64,000 bases of DNA from Nicotiana tabacum. Its lineage: Eukaryota > Streptophyta > Magnoliopsida > Solanales > Solanaceae. Location of the stretch: positions 124,122,997-124,186,996 of the forward strand of contig NC_134097.1 of the NCBI RefSeq assembly GCF_000715075.1, in the 5' to 3' direction. A model generated the notes under the pieces. It ran no database searches and was not told the origin of the DNA. It worked only from the letters and a program-made list of their open reading frames with translations. Position numbers and translations under genes: made by a program. Below are positions 9,896 to 20,791 of the stretch, in pieces. The first letter of the stretch is position 1, and every line of letters starts with the position of its first letter.

Positions 9896-12681
9896 TGTCA
9901 CACCTCCTTTTTACGCACCTGCGAGGGCGCAAGGGAGTTTTTTTCAATTAAAGGACAATCAAAACGGGATTCATTTATTTATTTCAGAGTCGCCACTTGG
10001 GAGATTTAGGGTGTACCAAGTCACCAATTTTAATCCCGAATCGAGGAAAAGAATGACTCTATATTACAGTCTGCGTACCAGAAATCCGGATAAGGAATTC
10101 TGTTAACCCGGGAGAAGGTGTTAGGCATTCCCGAGTTCCGTGGTTCTAGCACGGTCGCTCAACTGTTATATTCGGCTTATTTATCTGATTTTAAATACAA
10201 TTATGAACCATGTGCAAATTTTAACTTTTTACCGCTTTCATAATTATTATTATTAAGAATGTGAACATCGCTTAAAACTTGTCTTTGGACTGCGTCACAT
10301 GAAATGCACCCACAATCCGGAACATATTTTATTTGACATTTTGGGATTTGGATTTGGGTCGCATGAAATGCACACCCGAGCTTAAGGAAGTAAATTATTA
10401 AACACGCGCCTAAAGAGACTATCGCGTTATTATTTTACGGAGGCCGTGAGATTCGCTAAACGACCCTCCTGAATTCTAAGTAATTTTTAACACAAGTATT
10501 TACTGAGGGCCCCGCAATTTGCATTTTTTGTTTGTCGAGGCTCGTCTCATTTATTATTTAAAAAAGGATTTGCAACATGCATCTCAGACCACGTCACAGT
10601 CAATGTACCCGTGATTAGAGACACATTTCGATTTCATTGAGTTTTGGATTTGGGTCACATAAATGTGCACCCGAGTTTAGGGAGATACCATTATTAAAGG
10701 CGCGCCTAAATCAACTAGCGCATTATTATTTTGGGTGGGGCCGTGAAATTTGCTAAACGGCCGGTCCCGGAATCTAAGTATTTAACACATATATTTTGTG
10801 AGGGCTCCGCAATCTGTGCATTTTTATTTGGTGAAGCTTGTCTCGTTTTTTTTTCTTTTTAATTTTTTTAAGGGGCAAACTTAAAACAACTACGATTTTC
10901 TACTAGTGAAGCCATCCGAGATTAAACAAAAATACAACAATTCTAATAGGGAATAATAGCCATGGTAAAAATGAAGAGCAATTCAACAAAGCCGATACAC
11001 AAACAGTGCATAGAAAATTCATATCATTTCATTCCATTTAAGCAAATATCACAAGTTTGGAAATGCGTATGCACCTGTTTGAAGCAAGAACGACAACCAA
11101 CTGGACCGACAACTATCGGAAGCCTCTCCAACAACGGAACATTGAAACCTCGATGTCAAGTTCAACGTACCGGACCTCGACGAACCGAAGACGACCTCGA
11201 CGGAAAACAGAAAACTCGGCAAGGCAGGATCGCAGCAACCAACAACTACTCGCGAAAGATGGAACAACGTCGACAACAATAAGGTCGACGCGAGGGGGGG
11301 GCTACTGACGGGCCTGTTTGGTGGTGGGATTACTGGTTCGCTTCAGGAATGCGTGGGGTCGTTTGGGCAGTGGACGATGGTTGACGGGGGTGGTGTTTAG
11401 TGGTGTTGTTTGGACGAGGGGTAGTAGGGGCTCGTAGGGTTTTTGGGTGGTTTGTTGACGATGATTATGGAGGAGGCAGAAGCAGCTGCGATGGTGTTGT
11501 TTATGGTGGTGGAAGGGTCTGTTTGGTGTAGGGTTTGGTTGTTTGACGGAGGCGGCGAGACGGAGAGGGGTCAGCTGGCCGGGAAGGAGGGAATGGTGGT
11601 TTGTTGGTTTTTCGACTAGTTTTGGACAGTAGGTTTTAGGTGTGTGGGGGGTAGGCTGGTGGTTAGGTTCAGACATTGGGGAGGGGAGCTGGTTGCGACG
11701 GGGAAGCTGGACGGCGAGCTGAAGCAGCAATGGTGATTGCCGGTGGTCGTAGGCGATGGGGAAGGTGACGATGGAGGTGGTCGTTTGGTGGTGGTTTCGC
11801 TGGGGTGCGAGGGTGGTTTTACGTGAGGGAGTGGGTTGTGGATGTGGTGTTTGATGGAGGATCGGAGTGGTGACGACGGGGCTGGTGCGTGGTGGTTTGA
11901 CTGGGTGTTTGGTGGTGGCGGGGTACTAGGGCTTCTCTTCTTCTTCTTGAGGAAGAAGAAGCATGAACAGTGGCCTCTCTCCAAAAATTTCAAAAGTCCT
12001 CCTCTTCAAAATCTGTCCAGTCCGTGTATTTGTGCCCATTTGCCCAGAAAAATGAGCCCCACGCGTGGTGGGGTTCGAGGCTTGTGTCCCCCACGCGTGG
12101 TGGGGTTCCCCATGTGTCACGGACTCGGTTTATTACGGGTTAGGTCCAAAAATTAGGCCTAAAGCCGGGTAATTTGAACCCGAATATTATTCTTTTGCCC
12201 GGATCCGAGAATAAAAAACGTTGCTTAACTAGTCCTATGTAAGCAAAATAACTAACAAAAATAAGACTAATATTTAAAACAAAACTATATTATTATTTTC
12301 TAAGTATATTTTCCAAGATTTAAAATAGCTACAAGATATTAATAAAACTATTTTTGTAATTTTCGTTTTTTATATAAAGATAAAATATAAAGTAATATTT
12401 TTGTATTTTTCAAAAATTATAATGACTACAAAACATTAATAGAATTATATTTTTTTGTAATTTTCGAATTTATATAAAGTACCAAAATAAAGTACAATTT
12501 TTGTATTTTTTCAAGTTTATGAGAAATACATAAACTAAAATTTATATATGTATTTTTGTGATTTTTCTTTTTGCAACGAAATAAAGTAAAATAGTTAAAA
12601 TGGCTATATTAGACCTAAATTACATATTTATGCTAAAAAATGTGAAAATCCTCGGGGAGGGTCAAAAATCCGGTGTCTACA
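9896..12681 (-). repeat. 3' LTR of the non-coding element
   Basis: On the plus strand it runs from TGTCACACC to GTGTCTACA, so on its own strand it is TG...CA bounded. It matches 20792-23589 along its length. A G-rich segment (11283-12120) and an AT-rich segment (12180-12650) lie inside. Short ORFs in it are low-complexity. Confidence 0.9.
12059..12100. repeat. duplicated CCACGCGTGG palindrome in the LTR
   Basis: The perfect 10-base palindrome occurs at 12059-12068 and 12091-12100, each followed by TGGGG. The other LTR has the same pair at 22965-22974 and 22997-23006. Confidence 0.8.
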
Positions 12682-12694
12682 GCTGCCCCTCTTT
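12682..12694 (-). other. polypurine tract of the non-coding element
   Basis: The reverse complement reads AAAGAGGGGCAGC directly before the LTR start TGTAGACACC. The same 13 bases precede the 3' LTR of the Tat element at 52152-52164. It primes plus-strand DNA synthesis. Confidence 0.85.
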
Positions 12695-13767
12695 GACTGG
12701 AAACACGAAGAGTTTTCCGACAAAGAACGACTAGACATGTTTTTGACCCGACCATTACTTGGACGGACTAAACTAAGGAAAGGAAGGGAATGTGACTGAG
12801 CCCTGGTATCTGAGCTGCCTACATATCCTTGGTTATACAGGAATCAGGCCACGTGTAGTTCGGGAATGAGAGAGATGGTGAAGTGTACCGAGGTGAAGAG
12901 CCGATCGAGGTGCCGTTCCGTTGAGGTTCCGGTCCGCGGTCCTGTCATTACAACAAAAATGAAAACTGAAAAAGACTAACTAAGCCTATCAGCTATTAGT
13001 TACAAGGATTCCTATCTTTACGTCTTCCGAAACCTGGTCTTGAGTCTTGAATGGTGCTTCATACAGACTTTGGATTTGAACCTTGATACTTGCTAGTTGT
13101 AGGCGCTAGTTCTTGAGCAGATCACATCTGTTCTCCACATCCGTGCTTCGGATTCATTCATTTTTCTCTTTTTCTCTTTCTTTTTTTTTTCTTTTTTTTT
13201 GTTTTTGTGACTAGCTTTCGTTGACTATCTCAGACTGTTGACTCGCATTTTTGAGGCGAGCTTCTTGTTGTTTCTAACTTGGATTGAATGCTGGGGATTT
13301 TGTTGTAGCCTTCTGCCTTCCAATGGGTTACGGCTTGACTTTGAACGATGTTCCGCTGTTCTACGGGCGGACCCCTAACTTCTTCAATCTTTGACACATA
13401 ACAACCTCCGCTCTTACAGGCAGGCTCCTGACAACCAAAACAAACAACACAAATGAAATTTCCTAACCTAGTTTGCACTGGGAAGGTTTGTGAGTTGTTA
13501 ACAAAATTATAACCCACTGATATTGCTGATGCAGTGCTGAGAGTGAACTAAAGACTAGACTAGGATGTGCATCTCCTACGGGTAAAATCTCAATTTAGGA
13601 AGTGAGTCTCCTAAAATAAAATATAACCTGAAATATATTCCCTTGTTATACAGGTGGGCGCCTAACTTCAATGCTTGAAATGTAAAGACTGAAATGTATT
13701 CCTCTCGTTATACAGGTGGGCGCCTGGGTTTAGGAAAATAACTCTCTTTTTTTCAAAACGTTTTTTT
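12695..13767 (-). other. non-coding interior with one CCTACATATCC module
   Basis: No coding domain. It holds the first conserved module (12799-12862), a polypyrimidine run near 13155-13205, and array-like fragments near 13560-13640 (GTGCATCTCCTA type) resembling the array at 15139-15950. Confidence 0.6.
12799..12862 (-). repeat. conserved module copy 1 (CTACATATCC...GAATCAGG...GTAGTTC)
   Basis: First of four related blocks in this element. On the plus strand it has GCCTACATATCC, then GAATCAGG, then GTAGTTCGGG. The same block in opposite orientation lies in the Tat 3' untranslated region (51139-51200), which fits the opposite orientation of the two elements. Confidence 0.75.
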
Positions 13768-15083
13768 AGCATCTTAGGAGAAAGACTCATCAGACTAAGA
13801 TTTTGATCCTAGGAGAAGGTTCGTCAGACTAGGTCTTGTTTTTTGGTATCTTAGGAGAAAGATTCATCAGACTAAGATTTTTATCCTAGGAGAATGTTCA
13901 TCAGACTAGGTCTCTATCTTAGGAGAAAAATTCGTCAGACTAAGATTTTGATCCTAGGAGAAGGTTCATCAGACTAGGTCTTTTCTTTTTGGTATCTTAG
14001 GAGAAAGATTCATCAGACTAAGATTTTTATCCTAGGAGAAGGTTCGTTAGACTAGGTCTCTATCTTAGGAGAAAAATTCGTCAGACTAAGATTTTGATCC
14101 TAGGAGAAGGTTCATCAGACTAGGTCTTTTCTTTTTTGGTATCTTAGGAGAAAGATTCATCAGACTAAGATTTTTATCCTAGGAGAAGGTTCACCAGACT
14201 AGGTCTCTATCTTAGGAGAAAATTCATCGGACTAAGATTTTGATCCTAGGAGAAGGTTCATCAGACTAGGTCTTTTCTTTTTTTGGTATCTCAGGAGAAA
14301 GATTCATCAGACTAAGATTTGGATCCTAGGAGAAGGTTCGTCAGACTAGGTCTCTATCTTATGAGAAAAATTCGTCAGACTAAGATTTTGATCCTAGGAG
14401 AAGGTTCATCAGACTAGGTCTTGTTTTTTGGTATCTTAGGAGAAAGATTCATCAGACTAAGATTTTGATCCTAGGAGAAGGTTCATCAGACTAGGTCTCT
14501 ATCTTAGGAGAAAAATTCATCGGACTATGATTTTGATCCTAGGAGAAGGTTCGTCAGACTAGGTCTTTTCTTTTTGGTATCTTAGGAGAAAGATTCATCA
14601 GACTAAGATTTTGATCCTAGGAGAAGGTTCATCGGACTAGGTCTCTATCTTAGGAGAAAAATTCGTCAGACTAAGATTTTGATCCTAGGAGAAGGTTCAT
14701 TAGACTAGGTCTTGTTTTTTGGTATCTTAGGAGAAAGATTCATCAGACTAAGATTTTTATCCTAGGAGAAGGTTCGTCAGACTAGGTCTCTATCTTAGGA
14801 GAAAAATTCGTCAGACTAAGATTTTGATCCTAGGAGAAGGTTCATCAGACTAGGTCTTTTCTTTTTTGGTATCTTAGGAGAAAGATTCATCAGACTAAGA
14901 TTTTGATCCTAGGAGAAGGTTCATCAGACTAGGTCTCTATCTTAGGAGAAAAATTCATCGGACTAAGATTTTGATCCTAGGAGAAGGTTCGTCAGACTAG
15001 GTCTTTTCTTTTTGGTATCTTAGGAGAAAGATTCATCAGACTAAGATTTGGATCCTAGGAGAAGGTTCATCAGACTAGGTCTT
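13768..15083. repeat. tandem array A, higher-order period about 146 bp
   Basis: The basic block of about 33-40 bases (TTAGGAGAAA...TCAGACTAAG and CTAGGAGAAGG...CAGACTAGGTCT) alternates in a four-block unit of about 146 bases. GGTATCT marks successive units near 13846, 13992, 14138, 14286, 14430, 14576, 14720, 14869 and 15014. Unit spacing is regular and the units are very similar, so the array expanded recently or is homogenised. Confidence 0.92.
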
Positions 15084-15138
15084 GTTTTTTTTTCTTCGTT
15101 TTTTTATTATTATTTATTATTATTATCTTCAACAGCCA

Positions 15139-15950
15139 TTTAGGAGGAAATGCATCTCCTATTGGTGAAACTAAAACAAACCTAGGAGGAAATGCGTCTC
15201 CTATGGGTGAAACTAAAACAAACCTAGGAGGAAATGCGTCTCCTATGGGTAAAACTAAAACAGACTTAGGAGGAAATGCATCTCCTATGGGTAAAACTTA
15301 AACTTAACTTAGGAGGAAATGCGTCTCCTATGGGTGAAACCGAAACAAACCTAGGAGGAAATGCGTCTCCTATGGGTGAAACTTAAACCAAACTTAGGAG
15401 GAAATGCGTCTCCTATGGGTGAAACCGAAACAAACCTAGGAGGAAATGCGTCTCCTATGGGTAAAATAAACTTAGGAGGAAATGCATCTCCTATGGGTGA
15501 AAGTAAATTAGGAGGAAATGCGTCTCCTATTGGTAAAAACAAACTTAGGAGGAAATGCGTCTCCTATGGGTGAAACTAAACAAACCTAGGAGGAAGTGCA
15601 TCTCCTATGGGTGAAACTTAAACCAAACTTAGGAGGAAATGCGTCTCCTATGGGTGAAACCGAAACAAACCTAGGAGGAAATGCGTCTCCTATGGGTAAA
15701 ACTAAAACAACCTTAGGAGGAAATGCATCTCCTATGGGGTGAAACTAAAACACACTTAGGAGGAAATGCATCTCCTATGAGGTGAAACTAAAACAATCTT
15801 AGGAGGAAATGCATCTCCTATGGGTAAAACTAAAACTTAGGAGGAAATGCATCTCCTATGGGTGAAACTAAAACGAACTTAGGAGGAAATGCATCTCCTA
15901 TGGGTAGAACTCTAACGATTTCAAACTAGGAAGTGCGTCTCCTATTAATG
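15139..15950. repeat. tandem array B, about 20 units of 36-43 bp
   Basis: The unit core is TAGGAGGAAATGCGTCTCCT followed by ATGGGTGAAAC and a short A-rich spacer. Each core has TAGGAG facing CTCCTA across 9 bases, so each unit can form a small hairpin. The last unit near 15927 is degenerate. It has no credible coding role, although repeats of peptide-like GGNASPMG appear when translated. Confidence 0.92.
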
Positions 15951-17489
15951 AAACCTTCGCTTTCTCTTTTTTTTTTGAATTATTTACTTACCTGTGTTGT
16001 CTTCCCTCGAAACTGTTGGGGATTATTTAGATGGGGATGACTTTCCTTTTCTTTTTCTTTTGTTTTTTTTATCTTTTTATTCTTTTTGTTTTTCTTTTTA
16101 TTATTCTTTTTTTTATTCCTTTTTTGTCTTGTTTTTGCATAGCTTCTTCCTTCAAAGACTACCTCCCTTGATTTACTTACATGTTGGGGGTAAAATGTTA
16201 TCAGCTGGGGGTACCTGACTTCTAGAAAATTTTCTAAATGGAAGGAAAATTTTCTGCCCCAGTTTGATAATATCCCTTGTGGCATGCAGTTCTGGCATCA
16301 ATGCCATTTCCGTTACCTGCTTCAAATCAAACAAAATTTTGTTAGTTTAAAACATGGTGGTTGGCTGTGATACTCCTACTGGGATAGCTTTCCCTTTCTC
16401 CTTCCTTGCTCTGCATTCAACAACTTGTTGGGGATGATATTATGTGCTGGAGATAATCCCTTTCTGCTGGGGGTATCCCTCTTCTTTTGTGGCATAGCTC
16501 GGAAACTGGCATTTCCTCGACTTTTAGTCTTGTATGAATTTCCCACAAATTCATGCTCACTGCTTTCCTTGCTTTGTTCACGGGCCTTGGCCTTGAGGTT
16601 TATAACCTTTGATTTCGGCAAGGGTATCCCTCAGGACACTCGTCAATCCTTTGGTTAATTCCCTTTTGCTGGGGATATCTTTCTTGACACTAGCCTCGCG
16701 CTTGTTCCTTGCTGACTATACCATTTGGATGTACTAGTCAGATCTCATTTTGTATAATTGGAAAGCTGATGGTATATTTTGAAGTCAATTCACACTTGTT
16801 CTGACCAGACAGACTCTATTGGGGATTTTTCTATGAAAGGAAAAAGATAAAAGGGAACAGAATAAAAAGACAAAGGAAAAAAAATGACTCTTTAACAAAA
16901 GAAACTATAAATAAAAACCTATCAAATGCAGATACTGACTCTAATGGCCATGACATGCATATGTGGCCTACCGTCAATCATCTTTCAAGATCTTCAATTG
17001 GCGATTCCCCATCTGATTCTCAATCTTATTCGACTTGTAGTGCCCGCAGGGTTTTCACTATCAAGTCTCTCTCTTTTTTGGTTCTTCTCTCAACTTTCAT
17101 CGCCTTATGGTGCCTGTGAAGGTTTTCACCGATAAGACTCTCTCATTTGTATCACTTTCCAGCTGGGGATTTGGAGTGTTGCCGGTACGACTCTTTCTGT
17201 TGGGGATTAGAGTCCTTTCTGCTGTGGAACAGAATGTTATGTTCGCCGGTAAGACTCTTCATTTGTCTGACTTGGCATGTTTTGAAGACTGATCAGAAGG
17301 TCTTTCTTTGGACCGTAATGTGGGTTTTGGATAGGGCTAGAAGAAAGGGTATAAAAGGCTCAAAAAATACATTAATTTTGGGTTATTAGTTACAACCTTC
17401 AGAATTAGATTTATTTACAACAAACGCAACCTTTGCCCCAGTTTCTTGCTTGGGGATATTTTAATTGACTTTTTTTTTCATTTTTCAAA
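15951..17489 (-). other. non-coding interior, T-rich with GGGGATA phrases
   Basis: Long T/C-rich runs (16040-16130) and recurrent phrases such as TGTTGGGGAT, TGCTGGGGATA and CTGGGGGTA (16180-17200). No domain is recognised in any frame; this looks like untranslated retrotransposon sequence. Confidence 0.55.
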
Positions 17490-17552
17490 ACTATGACCGA
17501 GCCGTGAAGCGCCTACGTATCCTCTTTGAGGAATCAGGTCAAACGTAGTTCC
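17490..17552 (-). repeat. conserved module copy 2 (CCTACGTATCC...GAATCAGG...CGTAGTTC)
   Basis: CGCCTACGTATCC is followed by GAATCAGGTCAAACGTAGTTCC. It is the copy closest to the Tat version. A polypyrimidine tract follows at 17575-17680. Confidence 0.8.
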
Positions 17553-18835
17553 TAATTCCTCTTTCTTGTGACTTTCTTTTCACTCATTTCTAATCTTTCT
17601 TTTCTTTTTCCTTTTGCTTTTTTTCTTGCTTTTTTTTCTTGCTTTTTTTTTTTGTTTTGCTATTCTTTTTTTTTATCTTCCATGTTCGCATCTTCTAGTC
17701 GTTGCTACTGATTCCGAACGAGGGGTATGAAAGAAAATAAATAATGCTCAAAAGGGGTAACGAAGGATAAAGTGTTTAGGTAGCAGAACAAAATGCCTTC
17801 GTCATTCCAGTCTTCAAAACATGCCAAGTGCAAACAACACAATTGAACATAGTCTCTTCCGATGGTGCTGGACTTTGACAATTATGTTAAACATTTTATT
17901 TTTCCTTTGTCATTTCTAAAACACCGTTGGGCGACACTCTAATTATCATGCCAATTTGGCGAATCTTGCTTTTAACGGTTTTCTTTATATTTTACTTGCC
18001 CCAGTTCCATATGACTCGGGCTCTAAATAATCTCAACCGTCCTTATTTCCTTTAAATGGTCTGATCGCATATCCAGGGTTTTATGATTAACTTTTAAGGT
18101 TAGACCCAAACTGTGTGCGCATGTCATGTCACTAGAATTAGCACTGAACAACAATGATAAAAGGACTAAACAAAGAGATGACTGGAAATAATAAAAGACC
18201 GGATTTTGTATTAGACTACCGGTGAAATGGTTTTAAAAAAAACAAACCGGAATAAAATCCTAGACAACCTGGACAAAATTTAAACAAACCGCTATGACAA
18301 AACGGAAAGATAAGCGGAAAGATAAGCGGAAAGATATTGACACAAAACGATATCCGAATTACAATCCTAATAATCCGAACAACAGAAATGACAACAAAAT
18401 AAGCCACCACGAGCTTCTCTCTTGCTAACCAAGGAACGGAGCGTCCTCCTACTTTATCAAAACTGGCATCTTAGCCACTGAGCTTCGCATCAATACTGCC
18501 AAGACCATTACCAGCTTCAATATCATCAACCTTAGTCAACAAGTCCCCAATAGGATTCGAGTGCTTCTGTTATCAGGCCTGATCCCAGCAGAGTGTGTAT
18601 CATGAGGTGCAAGTAAAGGATTCTGGGTGTCATTGTCTGGCTTACCACAAACCAACCACCTTAACTTTCTTTGCAAAACAAAGAGGTTAGAATGGACTCA
18701 GTCGGTCCCCATTATTAACAACATCCTTTTTTTTCTTTTTTTTCGATTTTTTTTCTTTTTTCTTTTTTTCATTTTTCTCTTTTTTTTTCATTTTTCTGTT
18801 TTTTCATTTTTTTTTGTTGTGGTCGAATCTTATGG
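17553..18835 (-). other. non-coding interior between modules 2 and 3
   Basis: Polypyrimidine tracts at 17575-17680 and 18725-18825 flank ordinary AT-rich sequence. A short triple GGAAAGATAAGC repeat lies at about 18303-18335. No coding evidence. Confidence 0.5.
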
Positions 18836-18893
18836 AGATTGCCTACGTATCATGACCCCGCATGAATCAGACCTTGCGTAGTTCAGACAAATA
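18836..18893 (-). repeat. conserved module copy 3
   Basis: GCCTACGTATCATGACC is followed by GAATCAGACC and GCGTAGTTCAG. The middle spacer differs from the other copies while the ends are kept. Confidence 0.75.
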
Positions 18894-19054
18894 AACTATT
18901 TTTGAGAAGACCCTTTTCCATTTTCTATTTTTTTTAATTATTATTCTTTTTTCACAACAATCAAATAGACTATTATTTTTCATTCATAACAAACAAACAA
19001 ATTAACGAAAAACATAAAACATTCCTTTTTTTTTTGAGAAGGTGGGGTTGGACC

Positions 19055-19115
19055 CGATGAGGGTTGCCTACGTATCTCACATCCGGTGAGAATCAAACCC
19101 GCGTAGTTCGGGCAG
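19055..19115 (-). repeat. conserved module copy 4
   Basis: TGCCTACGTATCTCACATCC is followed by GAATCAAACCCGCGTAGTTCGGG. It sits about 220 bases from copy 3, again next to T-rich sequence. Confidence 0.75.
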
Positions 19116-19930
19116 ATCATAAATAAGTAAATGAACTAACATTTTTTTTTAAAATTGGAATTTGTGAAAGAACTGCTTCAAAAGAAGAAAGGAAGTATTT
19201 TTTTGATTTTTGATTGATTTTCTTTTTAAAAGAAACACTTCTAAGATATATTTTTTGAATTTTCATTTGCATTATTTTTTATTCTAAAGAAAAAGAAGAA
19301 TATATTTTTTGGAATTTTACCTTTAATAAAAGAAATGCTTCTAAAATGTTTTTTTGAATTTTGAATTTTCTTTTCAATTTTTGAAAGAAGAATCAAAATA
19401 TTTTCGGATTTGTTTTTTTTATATAGACTTTCTAAAGAAGTCAATAACGGAAAATATTTTTGGATTGTTTTAATTTTGTCATTTTCATAAACAAATAAAT
19501 AAAACATATTTCAAAAACAAGACTTTTTTTTTACTTTCATTTTTATGGCAAGACAAACTATTTTCTTTTCTATTAATTTTTTTTTTTAGAAAAACAAGAC
19601 AAAACAATGACGATGATTTTTTTTTTATTTTTCCTTTGCTTTTAATATAACAAACTAATAAGACATTTTTTTTTCTCAAAATTTCGGCAGAGTTTCGATA
19701 CTACTTGGACATTTCTTTTTTTTTTCTAAAAATAAGTAGTTATATCTCTACACTGTTATTTTCTCCCTTTTTTCCACGATTTTCTAATTTATGGAAAATG
19801 ATGACAACATACAAAATCTTTTGAATTTTCATGCTCTTTATATATGACAACATACAAAATTTTTTGAATTTTCATGCTCTTTTTTTATATATATCTTTTT
19901 TATATTTATTGTATTTTTTCAAAAATGTGG
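19116..19930 (-). other. non-coding, very AT-rich
   Basis: Dominated by T- and A-runs, with a partial repeat (GACAACATACAAAAT near 19801 and 19846). No coding evidence. Confidence 0.5.
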
Positions 19931-20134
19931 CATGGGGGACATAGGGAATTCCAAGACTTCTTGGATTCCGCAAATGTTCCCCATGTGCTTTTCCCAAAAA
20001 TGAAGCATGGGGGACATAGGGAATTCCAAGACTTCTTGGATTCCACAAATGTTCCCCATGTGCTTTTCCAAAAACGAAGCGTGGGGGGCATAGGGAATTC
20101 CAAGGCTTTTGGATTCCACAAATGTTCCCCATGC
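19931..20134. repeat. tandem array C, three imperfect palindromes of period 75 bp
   Basis: The three units start at 19931, 20006 and 20081. Each runs from CATGGGGGACA to TGTTCCCCATG with an inner GGAATTCCAAG facing CTTGGATTCC, so each can fold into one long imperfect hairpin of about 55 bases. The third unit is the most diverged (GTGGGGGGCA). Confidence 0.85.
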
Positions 20135-20771
20135 TTTGATTAAAATAACACCATGCTGGAAAAACGTGCGGCATTCTTATTAAAAGTGATCAACCTAACA
20201 AGGTGTGTCATTTGTCCGCAACTATTATTGGTCCGCCAAATGACCCATTCGCCCTTGACTAAATACAACATGTAGCACATAGGATGCCAAAAGCTGGTCT
20301 ATTATTTTCAGGTTGCTTGTCCTAGACGGACCCAACCCCTGTGTTGAGTCCCCTAAGTCAAATGCACATGATGCAAATAAACGTTCCTACTAGGGATCCG
20401 GCATGTGGCTTTGTTATACTAGGTTCAGACCTGGGTGTTTGTTCTAGACCTGGCTTACCCGAGCGGACAGCTCGAGCCGAGGGGGGCAGCGTACCGGGAA
20501 TACAGAAGCTTCGCCGGCTTAGCAACTTGTCCGAACCTCGTTCTAAATTGGGATTTGACACTATACAGAAAAGAAGTCGTACGAAGTACACCCTTCTTCA
20601 TGATTTAGAAGACTCAGAGAGGAGATGGGTTTCGGCACAGTTTATATGTACAGTTCAAATAATATCAAAGCGGTAAAAGCAGCATTTAGCACATTAGGCT
20701 CAAACCATGTAATCAAATCAGATAATAAATAAAGCCAAATAATAACAATTATTCTAAGCTCGAATTCTTAA
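20135..20771 (-). other. 5' leader of the non-coding element
   Basis: On the element's strand this follows the primer site. It includes a GC-rich segment near 20455-20525 (GAGCGGACAGCTCGAGCCGAG). No gag start is recognised. This is where packaging signals would be expected, but none can be identified by eye. Confidence 0.45.
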
Positions 20772-20787
20772 CCCTGAAGAGTCGCCA
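20772..20787 (-). other. primer binding site of the non-coding element
   Basis: The reverse complement begins TGGCGACTCT, four bases from the LTR end. The first ten bases equal the Tat primer site at 42739, which fits a tRNA 3' end AGAGTCGCCA (tRNA-Arg type, as reported for Ogre-like elements). Later bases diverge. Confidence 0.75.
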
Positions 20788-20791
20788 GAGC

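Noticed and set aside
15361..15573. Open frame with GGNASPMG peptide repeats
   Set aside because: A by-product of tandem array B; the spacers vary in length and break the frame elsewhere in the array.
15139..15950. CRISPR-like appearance of regularly spaced short repeats
   Set aside because: Spacers are short, A-rich and near-identical, no cas genes exist, and the setting is a plant retrotransposon.
18627..18881. Phe-rich open frame and similar ones in T-runs
   Set aside because: Produced by polypyrimidine tracts; no conserved protein.
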